Assembly (NCBI RefSeq): GCF_901709675.1 | Contig: NC_051090.1 | Location: forward strand, 1,423,342-1,487,341 | Direction: 5' to 3' | Source of the DNA: Syngnathus acus | Lineage: Eukaryota; Chordata; Actinopteri; Syngnathiformes; Syngnathidae | DNA: 64,000 bases | Part shown: one piece after another, positions 57,816 to 64,000 of the stretch | Position numbering within the stretch: position 1 is the first letter of the stretch | Layout of the letters: every line of letters begins with the position of its first letter | Notes under the pieces: generated by a model | Database searches by the model: none | The model's input: the letters and a program-made list of their open reading frames with translations, nothing else | What the model was told of the DNA's origin: nothing | Program-made: the position numbers and the translations under genes

Positions 57816-60800
57816 GGAGTTTTGCCATCGCTAATTAGGGTTTCAAACTAGGCTCAGGGTTTCCGACTAGGGTTTTAAACCAAGGTTAGGGTTTCAAACT
57901 AGGTTTTAAAGCTAGGGTTAGGGTTTCCAACGAGGGTTTCAAACTACTTTTAGGGTTTCTAAGATTGGGGTTTCTAACTAGGCTTTCAAAACGAGGGTTA
58001 GGGTTTTCGACTAGGGTTTCCAAAATTAGGGTTAGGATTAGGGTTGGGGTTAGGGTTTCTAACTAGGCTTTCAAAACTAGGGTTAGGGTTAGAGTTAGAG
58101 TTAGGGTTAGAGTTAGAGTTACTAACTAGGCTTTCAAAACTAGAGTTAGGGTTAGGGTTTCTAACTAGGCTTTCAAAACTAGGTTTAGGGTTTCCGACTA
58201 GGGTTTCCAAGGAGTTTTGCCATCGCTAATTAGGGTTTCAAACTAGGCTCAGGGTTTCCGACTAGGGTTTTAAACCAAGCTTAGGGTTACAAACTAGGTT
58301 TTAAAGCTAAGGTTAGGGTTTCCAACGAGGGTTTCAAACTACTTTTAGGGTTTCTAAGATTAGGGTTTCTAACTAGGCTTTCAAAACGAGGGTTAGGGTT
58401 TCCGACCAGGGTTTCCAAGGAGTTTTGCCATTGCTAATTAGGGTTTCAAACTAGGGTTAGGGTTTCCGACTAGGGTTTTAAACCAAGGTTAGGGTTACAA
58501 ACTAGGTTTTAAAGCTAGGCTTAAGGTTTCCAACGAGGCTTTCAAACTACTTTTAGGGTTTCTAAGATTAGGGTTTCTAACTCGGCTTTCAAAACTAGGG
58601 TTAGGGTTTTTGACTAGGGTTTCCAAAATTAGGGTTAGGATTAGGGTTGTGGTTAGGGTTTCTAACTAGAATTTCAAAACTAGGGTTAGGGTTAGAGTTA
58701 GTTAGGGTTAGGGTTACTAACTAGGCTTTCAAAACTAGAGTTAGGGTTAGGGTTTCTAACTAGGCTTTCAAAACTAAGGTTAGGGTTTCCGACTAGGGTT
58801 TCCAAGGAGTTTTGCCATCGCTAATTAGGGTTTCAAACTAGGCTCAGGGTTTCCGACTAGGGTTTTAAACCAAGGTTAGGGTTTCAAACTAGGTTTTAAA
58901 GCTAGGGTTAGGGTTTCCAACGAGGGTTTCAAACTACTTTTAGGGTTTCTAAGATTGGGGTTTCTAACTAGGCTTTCAAAACTAGGGTTAGGGTTTTTGA
59001 CTAGGGTTTCCAAAGTTAAGGTTAGGATTAGGGTTGGGGTTAGGGTTTCTAACTAGGCTTTCAAAACTAGGGTTAGGGTTAGAGTTCGAGTTAGGGTTAG
59101 GGTTACTAACTAGGCTTTCAAAACTAGAGTTAGGGTTAGGGTTTCTAACTAGGCTTTCAAAACTAGGGTTAGGGTTTCCGACTAGGGTTTCCAAGGAGTT
59201 TTACCATTGCTAATTAGGGTTTCAAACTAGGCTCAGGGTTTCCGACTAGGGTTTTAAACCAAGGTTAGGGTTTCAAACTAGGTTTTAAAGCTAGGGTTAG
59301 GGTTTCCAACGAGGGTTTCAAACTACTTTTAGGGTTTCTAAGATTGGGGTTTCTAACTAGGCTTTCAAAACTAGGGTTAGGGTTTTCGACTAGGGTTTCC
59401 AAAGTTAAGGTTAGGATTAGGGTTGGGGTTAGGGTTTCTAACTAGGCTTTCAAAACTAGGGTTAGGGTTAGAGTTCGAGTTAGGGTTAGGGTTAGGGTTA
59501 GGGTTACTAACGAGGCTTTCAAAACTAGGGTTAGGGTTAGGGTTTCTAACTAGGCTTTCAAAACTAGGGTTAGGGTTTCCGACTAGGGTTTCCAAGGAGT
59601 TTTGCCATCGCTAATTAGGGTTTCAAACTAGGCTCAGGGTTTCCGACTAGGGTTTTAAACCAAGCTTAGGGTTACAAACTAGGTTTTAAAGCTAAGGTTA
59701 GGGTTTCCAACGAGGGTTTCAAACTACTTTTAGGGTTTCTAAGATTAGGGTTTCTAACTAGGCTTTCAAAACGAGGGTTAGGGTTTCCGACCAGGGTTTC
59801 CAAGGAGTTTTGCCATTGCTAATTAGGGTTTCAAACTAGGGTTAGGGTTTCCGACTAGGGTTTTAAACCAAGGTTAGGGTTACAAACTAGGTTTTAAAGC
59901 TAGGCTTAAGGTTTCCAACGAGGCTTTCAAACTACTTTTAGGGTTTCTAAGATTAGGGTTTCTAACTAGGCTTTCAAAACTAGGGTTAGGGTTTTTGACT
60001 AGGGTTTCCAAAATTAGGGTTAGGATTAGGGTTGTGGTTAGGGTTTCTAACTAGAATTTCAAAACTAGGGTTAGGGTTAGAGTTAGTTAGGGTTAGGGTT
60101 ACTAACTAGGCTTTCAAAACTAGAGTTAGGGTTAGGGTTTCTAACTAGGCTTTCAAAACTAAGGTTAGGGTTTCCGACTAGGGTTTCCAAGGAGTTTTGC
60201 CATCGCTAATTAGGGTTTCAAACTAGGCTCAGGGTTTCCGACTAGGGTTTTAAACCAAGGTTAGGGTTTCAAACTAGGTTTTAAAGCTAGGGTTAGGGTT
60301 TCCAACGAGGGTTTCAAACTACTTTTAGGGTTTCTAAGATTGGGGTTTCTAACTAGGCTTTCAAACTAGGGTTAGGGTTTTCGACTAGGGTTTCCAAAGT
60401 TAAGGTTAGGATTAGGGTTGGGGTTAGGGTTTCTAACTAGGCTTTCAAAACTAGGGTTAGAGTTCGAGTTAGGGTTAGGGTTAGGGTTACTAACTAGGCT
60501 TTCAAAACTAGAGTTAGGGTTAGGGTTTCTAACTAGGCTTTCAAAACTAGGGTTAGGGTTTCCGACTAGGGTTTCCAAGGAGTTTACCATTGCTAATTAG
60601 GGTTTCAAACTAGGCTCAGGGTTTCCGACTAGGGTTTTAAACCAAGGTTAGGGTTTCAAACTAGGTTTTAAAGCTAGGGTTAGGGTTTCCAACGAGGGTT
60701 TCAAACTACTTTTAGGGTTTCTAAGATTGGGGTTTCTAACTAGGCTTTCAAAACTAGGGTTAGGGTTTTCGACTAGGGTTTCCAAAGTTAAGGTTAGGAT

Positions 60801-61250
60801 TAGGGTTGGGGTTAGGGTTTCTAACAAGGCTTTCAAAACTAGGGTTAGAGTTCGAGTTAGGGTTAGGGTTACTAACTAGGCTTTCAAAACTAGGGTTAGG
60901 GTTAGGGTTTCTAACTAGGCTTTCAAAACTAGGGTTAGGGTTTCCGACTAGGGTTTCCAAGGAGTTTTACCATCGCTAATTAGGGTTTCAAACTAGGCTC
61001 AGGGTTTCCGACTAGGGTTTTAAACCAAGGTTAGGGTTTCAAACTAGGTTTTAAAGCTAGGGTTAGGGTTTCCAACGAGGGTTTCAAACTACTTTTAGGG
61101 TTTCTAAGATTGGGGTTTCTAACTAGGCTTTCAAAACTAGGGTTAGGGTTTTCGACTAGGGTTTCCAAAGTTAAGGTTAGGATTAGGGTTGGGGTTAGGG
61201 TTTCTAACTAGGCTTTCAAAACTAGGGTTAGGGTTAGGGTTAGAGTTCGA

Positions 61251-61284
61251 GTTAGGGTTAGGGTTAGGGTTAGGGTTAGGGTTA
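61251..61284 (+). repeat. Perfect TTAGGG tandem run in the satellite
   Basis: Five consecutive TTAGGG units, with a near-identical run at about 61399-61433. Four or more G-triplets in a row could form a G-quadruplex. These runs lie in the expanded 568-base unit. Confidence 0.8.
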
Positions 61285-64000
61285 CTAACTAGGCTTTCAA
61301 AACTAGGGTTAGGGTTAGAGTTCGAGTTAGGGTTAGGGTTACGGTTAGGGTTTCTAACTAGGCTTTCAAACTAGGGTTAGGGTTAGGGTTAGAGTTCGAG
61401 TTAGGGTTAGGGTTAGGGTTAGGGTTAGGGTTACTAACTAGGCTTTCAAAACTAGAGTTAGGGTTAGGGTTAGGGTTTCTAACTAGGCTTTCAAAACTAG
61501 GGTTAGGGTTTCCGACTAGGGTTTCCAAGGAGTTTTGCCATCGCTAATTAGGGTTTCAAACTAGGCTCAGGGTTTCCGACTAGGGTTTTAAACCAAGCTT
61601 AGGGTTACAAACTAGGTTTTAAAGCTAAGGTTAGGGTTTCCAACGAGGGTTTCAAGCTACTTTTAGGGTTTCTAAGATTAGGGTTTCTAACTAGGCTTTC
61701 AAAACGAGGGTTAGGGTTTCCGACCAGGGTTTCCAAGGAGTTTTGCCATTGCTAATTAGGGTTTCAAACTAGGGTTAGGGTTTCCGACTAGGGTTTTAAA
61801 CCAAGGTTAGGGTTACAAACTAGGTTTTAAAGCTAGGCTTAAGGTTTCCAACGAGGCTTTCAAACTACTTTTAGGGTTTCTAAGATTAGGGTTTCTAACT
61901 AGGCTTTCAAAACTAGGGTTAGGGTTTTTGACTAGGGTTTCCAAAATTAGGGTTAGGATTAGGGTTGTGGTTAGGGTTTCTAACTAGAATTTCAAAACTA
62001 GGGTTAGGGTTAGAGTTAGTTAGGGTTAGGGTTACTAACTAGGCTTTCAAAACTAGAGTTAGGGTTAGGGTTTCTAACTAGGCTTTCAAAACTAAGGTTA
62101 GGGTTTCCGACTAGGGTTTCCAAGGAGTTTTGCCATCGCTAATTAGGGTTTCAAACTAGGCTCAGGGTTTCCGACTAGGGTTTTAAACCAAGGTTAGGGT
62201 TTCAAACTAGGTTTTAAAGCTAGGGTTAGGGTTTCCAACGAGGGTTTCAAACTACTTTTAGGGTTTCTAAGATTGGGGTTTCTAACTAGGCTTTCAAAAC
62301 TAGGGTTAGGGTTTTCGACTAGGGTTTCCAAAGTTAAGGTTAGGATTAGGGTTGGGGTTAGGGTTTCTAACTAGGCTTTCAAAACTAGGGTTAGGGTTAG
62401 AGTTCGAGTTAGGGTTAGGGTTAGGGTTACTAACTAGGCTTTCAAAACTAGAGTTAGGGTTAGGGTTTCTAACTAGGCTTTCAAAACTAGGGTTAGGGTT
62501 TCCGACTAGGGTTTCCAAGGAGTTTTACCATTGCTAATTAGGGTTTCAAACTAGGCTCAGGGTTTCCGACTAGGGTTTTAAACCAAGGTTAGGGTTTCAA
62601 ACTAGGTTTTAAAGCTAGGGTTAGGGTTTCCAACGAGGGTTTCAAACTACTTTTAGGGTTTCTAAGATTGGGGTTTCTAACTAGGCTTTCAAAACTAGGG
62701 TTAGGGTTTTCGACTAGGGTTTCCAAAGTTAAGGTTAGGATTAGGGTTGGGGTTAGGGTTTCTAACTAGGCTTTCAAAACTAGGGTTAGGGTTAGAGTTC
62801 GAGTTAGGGTTAGGGTTAGGGTTACTAACGAGGCTTTCAAAACTAGGGTTAGGGTTAGGGTTTCTAACTAGGCTTTCAAAACTAGGGTTAGGGTTTCCGA
62901 CTAGGGTTTCCAAGGAGTTTTGCCATCGCTAATTAGGGTTTCAAACTAGGCTCAGGGTTTCCGACTAGGGTTTTAAACCAAGGTTAGGGTTTCAAACTAG
63001 GTTTTAAAGCTAGGGTTAGGGTTTCCAACGAGGGTTTCAAACTACTTTTAGGGTTTCTAAGATTGGGGTTTCTAACTAGGCTTTCAAAACTAGGGTTAGG
63101 GTTTTCGACTAGGGTTTCCAAAATTAAGGTTAGGATTAGGGTTGGGGTTAGGGTTTCTAACTCGGCTTTCAAAACTAGGGTTAGGGTTAGAGTTCGAGTT
63201 AGGGTTAGGGTTACTAACTAGGCTTTCAAAACTAGAGTTAGGGTTAGGGTTTCTAACTAGGCTTTCAAAACTAGGGTTAGGGTTTCCGACTAGGGTTTCC
63301 AAGGAGTTTTACCATCGCTAATTAGGGTTTCAAACTAGGCTCAGGGTTTCCGACTAGGGTTTTAAACCAAGGTTAGGGTTTCAAACTAGGTTTTAAAGCT
63401 AGGGTTAGGGTTTCCAACGAGGGTTTCAAACTACTTTTAGGGTTTCTAAGATTAGGGTGTCTAACTAGGCTTTCAAAACGAGGGTTAGGGTTTTCGACTA
63501 GGGTTTCCAAAGTTAGGGTTAGGATTAGGGTTGGGGTTAGGGTTTCTAACTAGGCTTTCAAAACTAGGGTTAGGGTTAGAGTTCGAGTTAGGGTTAGGGT
63601 TACTAACTAGGCTTTCAAAACTAGAGTTAGGGTTAGGGTTAGGGTTTCTAACTAGGCTTTCAAAACTAGGGTTAGGGTTTCCGACTAGGGTTTCCAAGGA
63701 GTTTTACCATCGCTAATTAGGGTTTCAAACTAGGCTCAGGGTTTCCGACTAGGGTTTTAAACCAAGGTTAGGGTTTCAAACTAGGTTTTAAAGCTAGGGT
63801 TAGGGTTTCCAACGAGGGTTTCAAACTACTTTTAGGGTTTCTAAGATTAGGGTGTCTAACTAGGCTTTCAAAACGAGGGTTAGGGTTTTCGACTAGGGTT
63901 TCCAAAGTTAGGGTTAGGATTAGGGTTGGGGTTAGGGTTTCTAACTAGGCTTTCAAAACTAGGGTTAGGGTTAGAGTTCGAGTTAGGGTTAGGGTTACTA

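Larger units (their letters stand above)
56745..64000. repeat. Telomere-motif (TTAGGG-derived) satellite with modular higher-order structure
   Basis: The region is made of short G-rich phrases: TTAGGG runs alternating with GGGTTTC(C/T)(A/G)ACTAG, AACTAGGCTTTCAAAACTAG and AGGGTTTTAAACCAAGG. The marker GGAGTTTT(G/A)CCAT(C/T)GC (once with a T missing, at 60579) recurs at 56832, 57221, 57429, 57816, 58211, 58419, 58806, 59195, 59596, 59804, 60191, 60579, 60961, 61529, 61737, 62124, 62519, 62914, 63303 and 63698. The spacings are thus mostly 382-401, with four of 208 and one of 568. Copies are very similar to each other. Up to five or six perfect TTAGGG repeats occur in a row. The G-rich strand reads left to right. 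The array continues past the window. Confidence 0.97.

Noticed and set aside
57014-63716. Many 60-72 codon frames in the satellite reading Asn-Pro repeats (minus) or Gly-Leu/Ser-Lys-Leu repeats (plus)
   Set aside because: They are translations of TTAGGG/CCCTAA arrays and recur with the units; no start context, splice sites or codon signal supports a protein.
56745-64000. Regularly spaced repeats that could suggest a CRISPR-like array
   Set aside because: The genome is a vertebrate, the units are 208-400 bp, and the sequence between markers is itself repeated, not unique spacers.
1-64000. tRNA, rRNA or snRNA genes
   Set aside because: No A/B-box pairs with cloverleaf arms or conserved rRNA segments were noticed; without a covariance search short RNA genes and miRNAs cannot be excluded.

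Overview
The window looks like nuclear DNA of a teleost fish, probably a percomorph. The genes are vertebrate, carry canonical GT-AG introns, many of them short, and have AATAAA-type 3' ends. The fish-type repeats are a Tc1-like terminus, fold-back and hAT-like elements, a LINE fragment, and TA/GT microsatellites. Species is not determinable by eye. Exon coordinates were set by hand from splice sites and reading phase, and every coding gene closes in frame.

Layout: (1) 1-4140, the 3' two-fifths or so of rexo1 (+), 14 exons ending in the DEDDh exonuclease domain. (2) 4160-7500, non-coding, with TAATCC sites. (3) about 7500-9831, a Dmbx-family K50 paired-like homeobox gene (+). (4) about 10480-28150, csnk1g2 (+), with a 5'-UTR exon, large introns and a cassette exon encoding 34 residues. 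(5) 29346-37991, mfsd12 (+), with a ZNF143-like promoter motif, a LINE reverse-transcriptase fragment in intron 1, a GC-AG intron, and an inverted-repeat element holding 251-bp tandem repeats in its last intron. (6) 40665-46515, full-length occludin (+). (7) 48774-51968, nr2f6 (-), five coding exons. (8) 51969-56351, no gene recognised. (9) 56352-56743, a small inverted-repeat element, abutting (10) 56745-64000, a long satellite built from degenerate TTAGGG units in a modular higher-order pattern that runs off the window.

The genes do not form a pathway. They are a syntenic block: REXO1, CSNK1G2, MFSD12 and NR2F6 all lie on human 19p, and occludin sits where human carries the occludin-like fragment OCEL1 beside NR2F6. 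The Dmbx-like gene and the occludin gene are therefore candidates for ancient (2R) paralogues that survive complete in fish. The G-rich strand of the satellite points rightward, as at a right-hand chromosome end, so the block is probably subtelomeric in this species.

The most unusual structure is the telomere-motif satellite. Four 595-bp composite blocks (208 + 387 bp) are separated by 1, 2, 3 and then at least 4 units of about 390 bp.
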